A stretch of DNA of 6,003 bases from a bacterium (GTDB taxonomy: Bacteria > Sumerlaeota > Sumerlaeia > UBA8349), in contig JABMPG010000330.1 of assembly GCA_013203855.1 (NCBI GenBank), positions 1 to 6,003 of the forward strand, written 5' to 3'. Position numbers and translations under genes: made by a program. Every line of letters begins with the position of its first letter. The first letter of the stretch is position 1. Shown here one piece after another: positions 1-5,978 of this stretch. A model generated the notes under the pieces. That model was not told the origin of the DNA, did no database searches, and worked only from the letters and a program-made list of their open reading frames with translations.

Positions 1-266
1 CCGGTGAAATCCCCGGATTCGATCGAGGTGATCTGGTTGCTGCTCAGGTAGAGCGTCTGCAGGTTGTCAAGACCGCTGAAATCGCCGGATTCGATCGAGG
101 TAATCTGGTTGCTGGTCAGCCAGAGCGTCTGCAGGTTGCCGAGACCGTCGAAAGCCTCGGATTCGATCGAGGTGATCTGGTTGAGGGACAGTTCGAGCGT
201 CTGCAGGTTGGCCAGACCGCTGAAATCGTCGGACTCGATCGAGGTGATCCGGTTGTCGAACAGCTC
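1..266 (-). repeat. 72-bp tandem repeat encoding 24-residue LRR units
   Basis: The 16-bp phrase GAGCGTCTGCAGGTTG (plus-strand reading) recurs at 51, 123 and 195, exactly 72 bp apart. The phrase GATCGAGGT also recurs at the same period, including in the partial unit at 1-50. The units differ mainly at the variable LRR positions and at a few silent sites. A more diverged first unit continues to about 300. The array very probably continues beyond position 1. It lies inside the LRR gene and preserves its reading frame. Confidence 0.92.
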
Positions 267-524
267 GAGTGAACTAGTGTTTGTGAAATCGCCGGCACCA
301 TCCAGATCCTCAATGCCCTTGAGACTGAGGGAGAATACCTCCATAACTGCCCCGGGATCAATGCCACTGTCGGCGACGTAGTCCTCCACGTCGTACAGCC
401 CGTCGTTATCGATATCGGCAGGGGCCGCTGGGGCTATCCCCGTGGCTCCGGCTAGAACAAGAAGGACCGAAAGAACGAAAAGTGCCCCAACGCTGACGTC
501 GTGCCGAATGATTCTGTTTGCCAT
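1..524 (-). CDS. Secreted leucine-rich-repeat protein, N-terminal part (runs off the window)
   Basis: The minus-strand frame is open from the ATG at 524-522 to the window edge (174 codons, no stop), so the C-terminus is missing. AAGGA lies 8 nt upstream of the ATG (533-537), which fixes the start. Residues 1-36 look like a signal peptide: basic MANRIIRH, a hydrophobic core (VGALFVLSVLLVLAG) and an Ala-rich end. Residues 37-48 (DIDNDGLYDVED) fit an EF-hand/dockerin-type calcium loop, with Asp at loop positions 1, 3, 5, 9 and 12 and Gly at 6. From about residue 84 there are 24-residue leucine-rich repeats of pattern NLQTLxLxxNQITSIESxxF followed by xGLx: one degenerate, then three nearly identical. 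The family usually mediates protein binding at the cell surface or outside the cell; the ligand is unknown. A minus-strand promoter lies at 771-799. Coding and LRR identity are secure; the role is not. Confidence 0.9.
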   Translation of the reverse strand, partial: MANRIIRHDVSVGALFVLSVLLVLAGATGIAPAAPADIDNDGLYDVEDYVADSGIDPGAVMEVFSLSLKGIEDLDGAGDFTNTSSLELFDNRITSIESDDFSGLANLQTLELSLNQITSIESEAFDGLGNLQTLWLTSNQITSIESGDFSGLDNLQTLYLSSNQITSIESGDFT

Positions 525-676
525 CTCTCAGATCCTTTCTCGACAGTACCCACGAAACCTCAACGCATCCATTCCATCGGCAGTCGACGGAGGATGTGCA
601 GGCTCTCTGCGTTAACTCAGACCTACGATATCCAGTGTGGAAACTCGGCCGGTGTGGCCTGGGCAGGACATGCGAA

Positions 677-693
677 GGAGCGGGCGACGCTCC
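677..693. repeat. Perfect 6-bp hairpin, REP-like
   Basis: GGAGCG (677-682) and CGCTCC (688-693) pair around a GGCGA loop. There is no T-tract on either side, so an intrinsic terminator is unlikely. The compact GC stem-loop resembles bacterial REP-type palindromes, and its GACGCTCC half is shared with the dispersed repeats at 2131 and 5930. It lies in the presumed leader of the LRR gene. Confidence 0.4.
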
Positions 694-706
694 TACCCTC
701 GTGAGT

Positions 707-731
707 GGCCGACCCCCTGATCCGGTCGGCC
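707..731. repeat. Perfect 8-bp inverted repeat in the LRR leader
   Basis: GGCCGACC (707-714) and GGTCGGCC (724-731) form an 8-bp stem with a 9-nt loop. It lies 13 bp from the hairpin at 677-693, between the minus-strand promoter and the LRR start. It could be an RNA hairpin in the leader or a protein-binding site. No U-tract follows on either strand. Confidence 0.45.
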
Positions 732-770
732 CGACCTGGCCGCTTCCACTACAGCAAGACCTTAGTTTGG

Positions 771-799
771 ATTCTCACATACTAACGGCTTCTTGTCAA
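771..799 (-). promoter_or_regulatory. Sigma70-type promoter for the LRR gene
   Basis: On the minus strand, a perfect TTGACA (799-794) is followed after exactly 17 bp by GAGAAT (776-771), which matches 4 of 6 bases of the -10 consensus. Transcription would start near 764, giving a leader of about 240 nt before the LRR ATG at 524. The stretch 760-805 is locally AT-richer than its surroundings. This is inferred from the consensus match alone. Confidence 0.45.
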
Positions 800-902
800 G
801 AGTAACTTGTTATTGCACCACCGTTTGTTCTCGCGTGAGGGGATCAGCTTACACGGGGCAATTCGCGACAACAGCAGATCCTCGCCCCCATGTCAAACCG
901 CA

Positions 903-1343
903 TCATCGACTGTTGACGAACCAGACGCCGTAATCGTCGATGAGATGGAAGTTCGGCGTCTTCTTGCCCTTGGCCTTGAGTTCCGCAAGCCCGAGGAGGA
1001 ACTCCTTGCCGTCAAACATCCGCCGCACGCGGGCGACAATATCCTCCCCATGGAACATCATCCATTCGGACCAACCCTCCGGCCTGATCTCAAGAAGCTC
1101 GTAGCGATCCTCGAAGGACGGCTGGGTCTTCTTGAGTTGCTTGTACTCGTTCTGGTCCCAGCAGCCCAGGACGTACGGCTCTTCCCATCGGAAGTCCTCG
1201 ATCCCCGTCACTTCACAGGGCAATTGCAGGTTTGCCTTCAAATGCTTGAAGAAGACCGCCACGAGTTCGTCGAAGCTCATGTCTTCATCGTCGCCAAGAA
1301 TCGCCTCGATCCGCAAGTCCTGTGCATCACTTCTGCTCGGCAT
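903..1343 (-). CDS. Hypothetical protein, 146 aa, acidic, unnamed family
   Basis: The ATG at 1343-1341 follows GGAG by 7 nt (minus strand GGAGATAAGCC then ATG), and the frame ends in TGA at 905-903. The composition is that of a real soluble protein, with no signal peptide or membrane segment. Conspicuous segments are FDELVAVFFKHLKANLQLP (24-42), CEVTGIEDFRWEE (43-55), a Trp-rich patch GWSEWMMFHGED (90-101) and a C-terminal NFHLIDDYGVWFVN (131-144). The first half faintly recalls small acidic calcium-binding proteins of the cyanobacterial CcbP type; I do not claim that assignment. The Trp/Tyr/Asp-rich C-terminus looks conserved rather than random. It lies 121 bp downstream of the acetyltransferase-like gene on the same strand and may be cotranscribed. 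Function is unknown. Confidence 0.75.
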   Translation of the reverse strand: MPSRSDAQDLRIEAILGDDEDMSFDELVAVFFKHLKANLQLPCEVTGIEDFRWEEPYVLGCWDQNEYKQLKKTQPSFEDRYELLEIRPEGWSEWMMFHGEDIVARVRRMFDGKEFLLGLAELKAKGKKTPNFHLIDDYGVWFVNSR

Positions 1344-1382
1344 GGCTTATCTCCGTACATCGTTTCTTTGTCTTTGGCTTCC

Positions 1383-1405
1383 GACGGCAGGCCTTCGCGG
1401 CCGTC
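1383..1405. repeat. Small inverted repeat between two minus-strand genes
   Basis: GACGGC (1383-1388) pairs with GCCGTC (1400-1405) around an 11-nt loop. The loop and right arm read CCTTCGCGGCCGTCTGGCCG (1392-1411), close to CCTTCGCGGCGTCTGCCG inside the large hairpin at 5972-5989. This suggests a shared palindromic element, but the match is short. Confidence 0.3.
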
Positions 1406-1464
1406 TGGCCGAATGCTCCACAGATCAGCGGGCATCATACCCCAGCGGCGCCCCCGCAAAAACC

Positions 1465-1923
1465 TTACAGGAGCCTTATCCGCCTGTGTCGTTGCTGCAT
1501 GGCTTCCCAGAACCCTCCGCTGGAGTCCACGACGACAACGGGCTTCCACCCCCAGGGCAGAGCATTGACGACGGCCTGGACCATCCGGGCCCCACAGCCT
1601 TTGACGGCCGACGTTATTTCGTAGAACTGAATCTCCCGGCGTCTCTCGTCGAAGATCAGCGAAACGCCCACGGCCGTGGGATGTCCGGGCTGCGTGACCG
1701 GCCAGCCGCGGGCGCCGGAGGTCTGGCTGGAAGCCGAGAGGAAGCCCGGGGTCACCCTCACGACCCGTATGGTCTCGATGGCGGCAAGGTTCTCGGCGAT
1801 TCGCGCAATAACGGGATGGAGGGGGGACGCGCGGCGGGTGATGACGACTTCCGCCCGTGGGCCCGCGCAGTGGCGAGGGTCCATCATCTGCGCTATCCCA
1901 ACCTTACGATCGCAATGGTTCAT
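1465..1923 (-). CDS. Probable GNAT-like acetyltransferase, 152 aa
   Basis: I chose the ATG at 1923-1921 because GGAG lies 8 nt upstream (GGAGAAAACTGC then ATG). An in-frame ATG at 2022 would add 33 unlikely residues across the inverted repeat at 1944-1978. The stop is TAA at 1467-1465. The C-terminal half carries the family signal: an extended strand (AVGVSLIFDERRREIQFYEI, 84-103), a Gly-rich turn leading into a helix (AVKGCGARMVQAVVNALP, 106-123) that resembles the acetyl-CoA pyrophosphate loop, then GWKPVVVVDSSGGFWEAM (125-142), like a GNAT strand 5 and final helix. The first position of the R/Q-x-x-G-x-G/A motif is Ala, so the motif is imperfect. The N-terminal half (1-60) is unrecognised. 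Substrate is unknown. A weak minus-strand promoter candidate (TTGCAC at 2124-2119, 17 bp, GACAAT at 2101-2096) lies upstream. Confidence 0.6.
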   Translation of the reverse strand: MNHCDRKVGIAQMMDPRHCAGPRAEVVITRRASPLHPVIARIAENLAAIETIRVVRVTPGFLSASSQTSGARGWPVTQPGHPTAVGVSLIFDERRREIQFYEITSAVKGCGARMVQAVVNALPWGWKPVVVVDSSGGFWEAMQQRHRRIRLL

Positions 1924-1943
1924 GCAGTTTTCTCCACATCCGA

Positions 1944-1978
1944 ATGGGCGGTTTGTCCCAACAAGGTGAAACCGCCAT
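1944..1978. promoter_or_regulatory. Inverted repeat just upstream of the acetyltransferase-like gene
   Basis: GGCGGTTT (1947-1954) and AAACCGCC (1969-1976) are perfect 8-bp arms around 14 nt. Allowing one bulged G, the pairing extends to AT...AT at 1944 and 1978. It ends about 20 bp upstream of the minus-strand ATG at 1923. It could be an operator or a leader hairpin near the ribosome-binding site. Confidence 0.35.
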
Positions 1979-2130
1979 CGATCGCCCGCAGCCGCTGCGA
2001 TGGCTCTCGGCGGGGCCGACACAATCCCATCCGCTTGCCTTTGGACTGCTCACGACAGCATGTTTCTTCTGCCAAACAGGCGACGATCTCCTGATATTGT
2101 CCACACAGATCCCGGCCAGTGCAAGAGCGG

Positions 2131-2179
2131 AGGATCGGGGACGCTCCCTTATTTTGCTCATCGAGAGGGTCTCCATCGC
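2131..2179 (+). repeat. Dispersed repeat, copy A
   Basis: This copy aligns without gaps to 5930-5978: by hand count 36 of the first 44 positions are identical, and TCGC also matches just beyond. The core is GGGACGCTCCC followed by a T-rich stretch and TTTTGCTCAT. The core itself folds as GGGA-CGC-TCCC and is followed by TTATTTT, so it could act as a weak plus-strand terminator. It lies upstream of the AOR promoter. Confidence 0.7.
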
Positions 2180-2218
2180 CACAGACTTGTATGCAAAACA
2201 CGGGGGCGTCCTTGATCT

Positions 2219-2236
2219 CCCTGCCCGGGGGCAGGG
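2219..2236. repeat. Perfect 7-bp GC hairpin upstream of the AOR promoter
   Basis: CCCTGCC (2219-2225) and GGCAGGG (2230-2236) pair around CGGG. It ends 18 bp before the -35 element at 2255. With no T-tract it is a poor terminator; it may be an operator or REP-type palindrome. Confidence 0.4.
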
Positions 2237-2254
2237 CAATCGCTGTGATCTGTC

Positions 2255-2283
2255 TTGACAGCGTCTCCGGGCTGGACTATTGT
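2255..2283 (+). promoter_or_regulatory. Sigma70-type promoter for the AOR-aldolase operon
   Basis: A perfect TTGACA (2255-2260) is followed after exactly 17 bp by TATTGT (2278-2283), which matches 4 of 6 bases of the -10 consensus. Transcription would start near 2290, leaving a leader of about 240 nt before the AOR ATG at 2528. A second -10-like TACAAT at 2454-2459 has no acceptable -35. Confidence 0.5.
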
Positions 2284-2318
2284 TCTTGAATCAGTTCGTG
2301 GAGGTCGCGAGCTGGAGA

Positions 2319-2396
2319 GTGTTCGGTGCAACACGGCTTCTGAGGTTCTCATGCGGGCCTCGGGCCCGTCCTGGTGCGTCAGGCAATCATGAGAAC
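2319..2396 (+). promoter_or_regulatory. Structured leader with possible three-way junction
   Basis: The segment first forms GTGTT/AACAC (2319-2323 with 2330-2334). A perfect 9-bp stem GTTCTCATG/CATGAGAAC (2345-2353 with 2388-2396) then encloses two more hairpins: CGGGCC-TCG-GGCCCG (2354-2368) and CCTG-GTGCGT-CAGG (2370-2383). The helices nest without conflict, giving a compact three-way junction about 130 nt upstream of the AOR start and downstream of the predicted transcription start. It does not match a riboswitch I can recognise. An AUG inside the closing stem (2351) opens a 13-codon frame, so a leader-peptide role is also possible. Confidence 0.4.
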
Positions 2397-2527
2397 GTGC
2401 CGGCTCGGACGTGCCCCACGAGGAGCGGACCACCATGGTGACCGGCGAGGGGGTACAATGCTTAATGCTCACCGCGTAACGAAGTCTTCTTGATGCAGTG
2501 ATAATGACTGGCGGAGAACAGCGAAAC

Positions 2528-4525
2528 ATGAATAACGACTCGAGCAATGGATACACGGGAAAGATCCTGGAGGTGGACCTTTCGGAGCAGACCGTCGGCA
2601 CGGCGCCGCTGGCGGATGACTTGAAGCAGTTGTTCGTGGGCGGGCGAGCCCTGGCCGTCGCCCTGCTGTTTCAGGAGTTCAGCCGAAATGGACTTGCACA
2701 GGGCGCTGCTTTCAAGGACATCGACCCGCTTTCCAAGGACAACGTCCTGGTCTTCTGCACCTCGCCGACGACCGGCACGACCGTGCCGACCTCTTCACGG
2801 ATCCACGCGACATTCAAGGCGCCTCTGACCGGCGGAATCGGCTCGTCCAACACCGGCGGAAAATGGGGCGTGGAGTTCAAGGAGACCGGCTTTGACGCTC
2901 TCGTGATAAAGGGCCGCGCCGAGAACCTCGCGGTCCTCATCATCGACGAGAACGGCCCGCGTCTCGAACCGGCCCCGGACGTGGACCCCACCGATGTGGA
3001 CACGGTCACCGACGCGATTCAGGCCATGACGAGCACGAAGCACAAGATCATGACCGTTGGAGCGGGGGGCAGGAACCTGTCCCCCATCGCATGCATCATC
3101 AACGACCGAGGCCGGGCCCTGGGGCGGGGCGGCAGCGGCGCAGTGTTCGCCTCGAAGAATCTCCTTGCCATCGCGGTTCGCGGGGAGCAGTCCGTCGCCG
3201 TCCACAATTCCACCGGCCTGGACCAGAAGAACACGTCCGGCTCGGTCTACAAGGCCCGGGCCAAACTCCGGGTCGGGAAGATCACCAAGACAAAGAACCA
3301 GTTCGGAATCCTCGCGTCCATGGGAACCAACGGGCTGATGGGAATGCTCGCCCAGTACGACGAGCTGTTGCACAAGAACTTCCAGGACAACTGCCACGAC
3401 GAATCGGACCTCGCCAAGATCCAGGGCGAAGCGTTCCTGCATCACGATCGCGTCAAAGTCAAAGGCGGCGCGTGTCGCCAATGCCCCATCGCCTGTACAC
3501 GCGTAACCCACATCGTCGACGCAGACGGAAACACCCGATCGAGCGGGGAAGGCCCGGAATTCGAGACCGTCTCCCTGCTCGGCGCCAACCTGCACATCTA
3601 CGATCTCGAAGTGGTCACCGAGGCCAACTACCTCTGCAACCGCTACGGGTTCGACACGATTTCCTTCGGCGGGGCGACAGCCGCCCTGATGGAGATCTAT
3701 GAGAAGGTCGCTGCGATGGACCCCACGCAGCGAACCGAGGCCGAAGCCGCCCTCATCACCGAGGCCGAGCCGTTCGTTGCCCAGTACGGCCCGACCGTGT
3801 TTGGAAACGCGGCGTGTCTGGTTCCACTCGTCGAAGCCGCCGCCGCAAACACCGGCCTCGGCCAGGCCGTCGCACAGGGCGCCAAGCGACTGACCCAGCG
3901 CTTCGGCCATCCCGAAGCGTCGATGACGGTCAAGGGCATGGAACTGCCCGCCTACGACCCGCGAGCCACCTGGACGCAGGCCCTTTCCTACATGACCAGT
4001 CCCCGGGGCGGCTGCCACCTCCAGGGAGGCTACTCGGCGCCACTGGCGTTCTGCGCGGGTTACGGAGAGTTTCCCGGAAACAAGGCAGAGGGCGCGGCGC
4101 TGGTGGCCAGGAACGTCTGCTACCAGAACGTGACCTACGATACGCTGGGCGTCTGTGCATTTGCCGGATTCTCCGTCAGCATCGACGAGTTGGCCAACAT
4201 GTTGAACGACGTGATCGGCAGCGAGCACAAGGCGAGCGACCTGGAACATGTCGCCAGGCGGTGCATCATTCTGGAACGGCTCTTCAACCACCATTGCGGC
4301 TTCACGCCGGATGACGACTGGCTGCCCGATCGATTCTTCGACGAGGCGATCACCGTCGACGGTGTCGAGACGAGATGCTCCAGGAGCGATTTCACACGAA
4401 TGCGCCAGGAGTACTACGACTCGATGGGGCTCGACGAAAACGGCCTGCCCACCGCACAAACCCTCGACGAAACGCGCCTGAACGAGTTCCTGCAAAAAGA
4501 CTTCGTGACCCCGGAGGGCATATGA
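2528..4525 (+). CDS. Tungsten/molybdopterin aldehyde:ferredoxin oxidoreductase (AOR family), 665 aa
   Basis: AOR enzymes oxidise aldehydes to carboxylates, reducing ferredoxin through a bis-pterin tungsten (or molybdenum) centre and one [4Fe-4S] cluster. The start at 2528 has GGAG 11 nt upstream and puts the family's opening GYTGKILEVDLS at residues 8-19; in-frame GTG 2498 and ATG 2504 lack a better site. Visible family marks are SSR91 and PLTGGIGSSNTGG (99-111) in the pterin-binding N-domain; the cluster motif C316-x2-C319-x3-C323 with the fourth Cys in D538TLGVC543; GPEFET (342-347); NRYGFD (371-376, the first pterin motif with Asn in place of Asp); and PRGGCH497, matching the active-site His of the Pyrococcus enzyme. 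It has no signal peptide and is presumably cytoplasmic. Its stop overlaps the aldolase start (ATGA). No ferredoxin-like subunit or cofactor-synthesis gene is in the window. The metal and substrate cannot be told from sequence. Confidence 0.95.
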   Translation: MNNDSSNGYTGKILEVDLSEQTVGTAPLADDLKQLFVGGRALAVALLFQEFSRNGLAQGAAFKDIDPLSKDNVLVFCTSPTTGTTVPTSSRIHATFKAPLTGGIGSSNTGGKWGVEFKETGFDALVIKGRAENLAVLIIDENGPRLEPAPDVDPTDVDTVTDAIQAMTSTKHKIMTVGAGGRNLSPIACIINDRGRALGRGGSGAVFASKNLLAIAVRGEQSVAVHNSTGLDQKNTSGSVYKARAKLRVGKITKTKNQFGILASMGTNGLMGMLAQYDELLHKNFQDNCHDESDLAKIQGEAFLHHDRVKVKGGACRQCPIACTRVTHIVDADGNTRSSGEGPEFETVSLLGANLHIYDLEVVTEANYLCNRYGFDTISFGGATAALMEIYEKVAAMDPTQRTEAEAALITEAEPFVAQYGPTVFGNAACLVPLVEAAAANTGLGQAVAQGAKRLTQRFGHPEASMTVKGMELPAYDPRATWTQALSYMTSPRGGCHLQGGYSAPLAFCAGYGEFPGNKAEGAALVARNVCYQNVTYDTLGVCAFAGFSVSIDELANMLNDVIGSEHKASDLEHVARRCIILERLFNHHCGFTPDDDWLPDRFFDEAITVDGVETRCSRSDFTRMRQEYYDSMGLDENGLPTAQTLDETRLNEFLQKDFVTPEGI

Positions 4526-5928
4526 GCACTGACAAGCAATTCGACAAACGCAGCGTGTACGACGCCATGGCCACCGCGGGCAAAGCGATTATGCTCACCG
4601 GCGGGAACAACACGCATAGCGGCAATATCTCCGTTCGACACCCGGACGACCGGGAGTCGTTCTTCATGACGACGTCGGGATCTCAGCAGGGCGCCCTCGT
4701 GCCCAGCGACATCGTTCCGCTCAAGTTCAAGGAAGTCAGTTGGGGCGACGGGCGAGCGTCCACCGAGTCCACCATCCATCGGCGCGTCCTGTCGATTGAC
4801 GGCGCCGAGGCCGCCGTTCACTGCCACTATCTTGCCGCAACGTCGGCTACCTTCGACACGAAGGAACACCAGAACTTCCTTACCTACGAAGGAAACACCG
4901 ACGGGCTAGATCGATTCACCCTCTTCCCCATCGACTGCACCGGCGCACACCTCCTGGGACCCGTCTCCTCCGACCATTACCTGGAACCGACGGGGTCCAA
5001 GGAAATGGAGGATCGGATCCCGGCGTATCTGGCGAAAAGCCCGGTAACGCTCGTCCAGGGGCACGGGCCGTTCGTCTGGGGCGATTCCCTGGCCACCTGC
5101 CTCCACTGGCTCGGACTCATCGAGGCGGCCTCGAGCCTCAAGATCGCCGCCTGCCTCAGAGGCATCGACACCCGCGCCCTGTCCGAGCGGGTCCGCAAGG
5201 ACGGTGCAAACGCCCTCTACCCCGCCACGCTTCGACCGTTCGACGCCTCCATTCTCGGCACGTACGACACGAACGATGCAAACACGATCGCGGCGTTCAA
5301 AGAACGGGCGCGATTCAATTTCTATGACGGCATCTCGCCCTTCGGCACGGGGTCCATGAGCGAGAAGGTCACCCAGAACGAAATGCTCTACTGTCCCATG
5401 GCCTCGGCGCCCGAGGGTTTCGAGATCGCCATCCAGCGAATGACCCTGGAGCAGTGCCCCCAAGACGACTACGAACTCGCATTCCACAAGGCCGTCTATC
5501 GAAACACCAGCTACAAGACCTGCATGTGTACGATGAGCCCCCTCGCCAATGCCGAAGCCATGGCGGTGATTCTCGAATCCTTCGGAATGGAAGCACTCTT
5601 GAACCCGGATTCGGTTTCCATCGACTACTCCGACGCGAAAGACCATCCCGTGCTCAGACCTATCGACGCCGAAGCAATCTATCTGAACCCGAGAGTCGGC
5701 CTGACCAACTCGTCAGCGGCCTTCGACGACATCGCCAATATGCTCCGCTGGCACAAGGGGGCGTGCGTCATCGCCGGCCGGGGCGCCGTCGGAGTAGGAA
5801 GCGTCTCACTCGAACAGGCCGCACATCACGTGGCCTCATTGGAGAACATCGCCAGAGTTCGCCAGACCGCCCACTACGCTCACCGTCTCGCAGGAGCCCC
5901 GCCGGTCTCGTTCTTCGAACCCGTATAG
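4522..5928 (+). CDS. Tandem class II aldolase/adducin-family protein, 468 aa, second domain degenerate
   Basis: The ATG at 4522 overlaps the AOR stop (ATGA), with GGAGGG just upstream (4513-4518); the stop is TAG. At 468 aa it is about twice a usual class II aldolase (roughly 210-230 aa). Domain 1 (about 10-215) has GNIS (35-38), TTSG (50-53), catalytic-type E82, metal ligands H100-C-H102 and H181 in GHG. These match the Zn site of fuculose-1-phosphate aldolase. Domain 2 (about 260-455) repeats the pattern in order: GSMS (277-280), E318-x3-H322 for E82-x3-H86, CTMSPLANAEA (336-346) for the HxHSPYATA-type segment, and GRG (419-421) for GHG. All three metal His are therefore replaced (C336, M338, R420). 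Family members cleave sugar phosphates or act as epimerases or dehydratases. With AOR next door, release of a short aldehyde is a reasonable inference, but the substrate is not known. Confidence 0.88.
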   Translation: MSTDKQFDKRSVYDAMATAGKAIMLTGGNNTHSGNISVRHPDDRESFFMTTSGSQQGALVPSDIVPLKFKEVSWGDGRASTESTIHRRVLSIDGAEAAVHCHYLAATSATFDTKEHQNFLTYEGNTDGLDRFTLFPIDCTGAHLLGPVSSDHYLEPTGSKEMEDRIPAYLAKSPVTLVQGHGPFVWGDSLATCLHWLGLIEAASSLKIAACLRGIDTRALSERVRKDGANALYPATLRPFDASILGTYDTNDANTIAAFKERARFNFYDGISPFGTGSMSEKVTQNEMLYCPMASAPEGFEIAIQRMTLEQCPQDDYELAFHKAVYRNTSYKTCMCTMSPLANAEAMAVILESFGMEALLNPDSVSIDYSDAKDHPVLRPIDAEAIYLNPRVGLTNSSAAFDDIANMLRWHKGACVIAGRGAVGVGSVSLEQAAHHVASLENIARVRQTAHYAHRLAGAPPVSFFEPV

Positions 5929-5929
5929 G

Positions 5930-5978
5930 AGAATCAGGGACGCTCCCCTGTTTTGCTCATTGAGAAGGCCACCTTCGC
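5930..5978 (+). repeat. Dispersed repeat, copy B
   Basis: This is a direct repeat of 2131-2179 in the same orientation, starting two bases after the aldolase stop. Here CAGGG (5935-5939) can pair with CCCTG (5946-5950), followed by TTTT, so it may also end the operon transcript. The two copies bracket the promoter, leader and both genes. Confidence 0.7.

Larger units (their letters stand above)
525..902. other. Intergenic region upstream of the LRR gene
   Basis: I see no convincing gene in this 378-bp stretch. Short open frames here have no ribosome-binding site and give low-complexity Arg/Ser/Pro-rich products. It contains the minus-strand promoter at 771-799 and two hairpins at 677-693 and 707-731. 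Nothing recognisable lies in 800-902 beyond the tail of the neighbouring minus-strand gene's downstream region. Confidence 0.6.
1924..2527. other. Divergent control region between the acetyltransferase-like gene and the AOR operon
   Basis: About 600 bp separate the two divergent starts. Open frames here give Arg/Ser/Cys-rich products and no recognised protein. The region contains an inverted repeat (1944-1978), repeat copy A (2131-2179), a GC hairpin (2219-2236), a plus-strand promoter (2255-2283), a small hairpin (2319-2334) and a possible three-way junction (2345-2396). No recognisable feature was found at 1979-2095. Confidence 0.6.

Noticed and set aside
1..266. CRISPR-like periodicity
   Set aside because: The period is a constant 72 bp with no unique spacers, and the units translate as in-frame LRRs.
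807..1568. 253-codon plus-strand frame
   Set aside because: It is antisense to the 146-aa gene, has no ribosome-binding site, and its product is Arg/Pro/Leu-rich without recognisable motifs.
1465..2022. Longer acetyltransferase start at ATG 2022
   Set aside because: It adds 33 odd residues across the inverted repeat, whereas ATG 1923 has GGAG at 8 nt.
1132..2094. 320-codon plus-strand frame
   Set aside because: It runs antisense across two minus-strand genes and the inverted repeat. Its composition (Arg/Gly/Ser) is that of a shadow frame.
2345..2396. Integron attC site
   Set aside because: The element begins GTT and ends AAC, the reverse of the attC core order, and no cassette pattern or integrase is present.
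2158..2601. 147-codon minus-strand frame across the AOR leader
   Set aside because: It has no ribosome-binding site, overlaps the start of AOR, and its Ser/Arg/Pro-rich product has no motif.
2795..4495. 566-codon open frame on the minus strand
   Set aside because: It lies antisense to AOR, whose frame carries full family motifs. High third-position GC produces such antisense frames, and the product is a low-complexity Val/Gly/Asp mix.
4375..4521. Upstream in-frame start for the aldolase
   Set aside because: It would overlap AOR by about 150 bp with Arg/Pro-rich residues. ATG 4522 has GGAGGG and the usual ATGA overlap.
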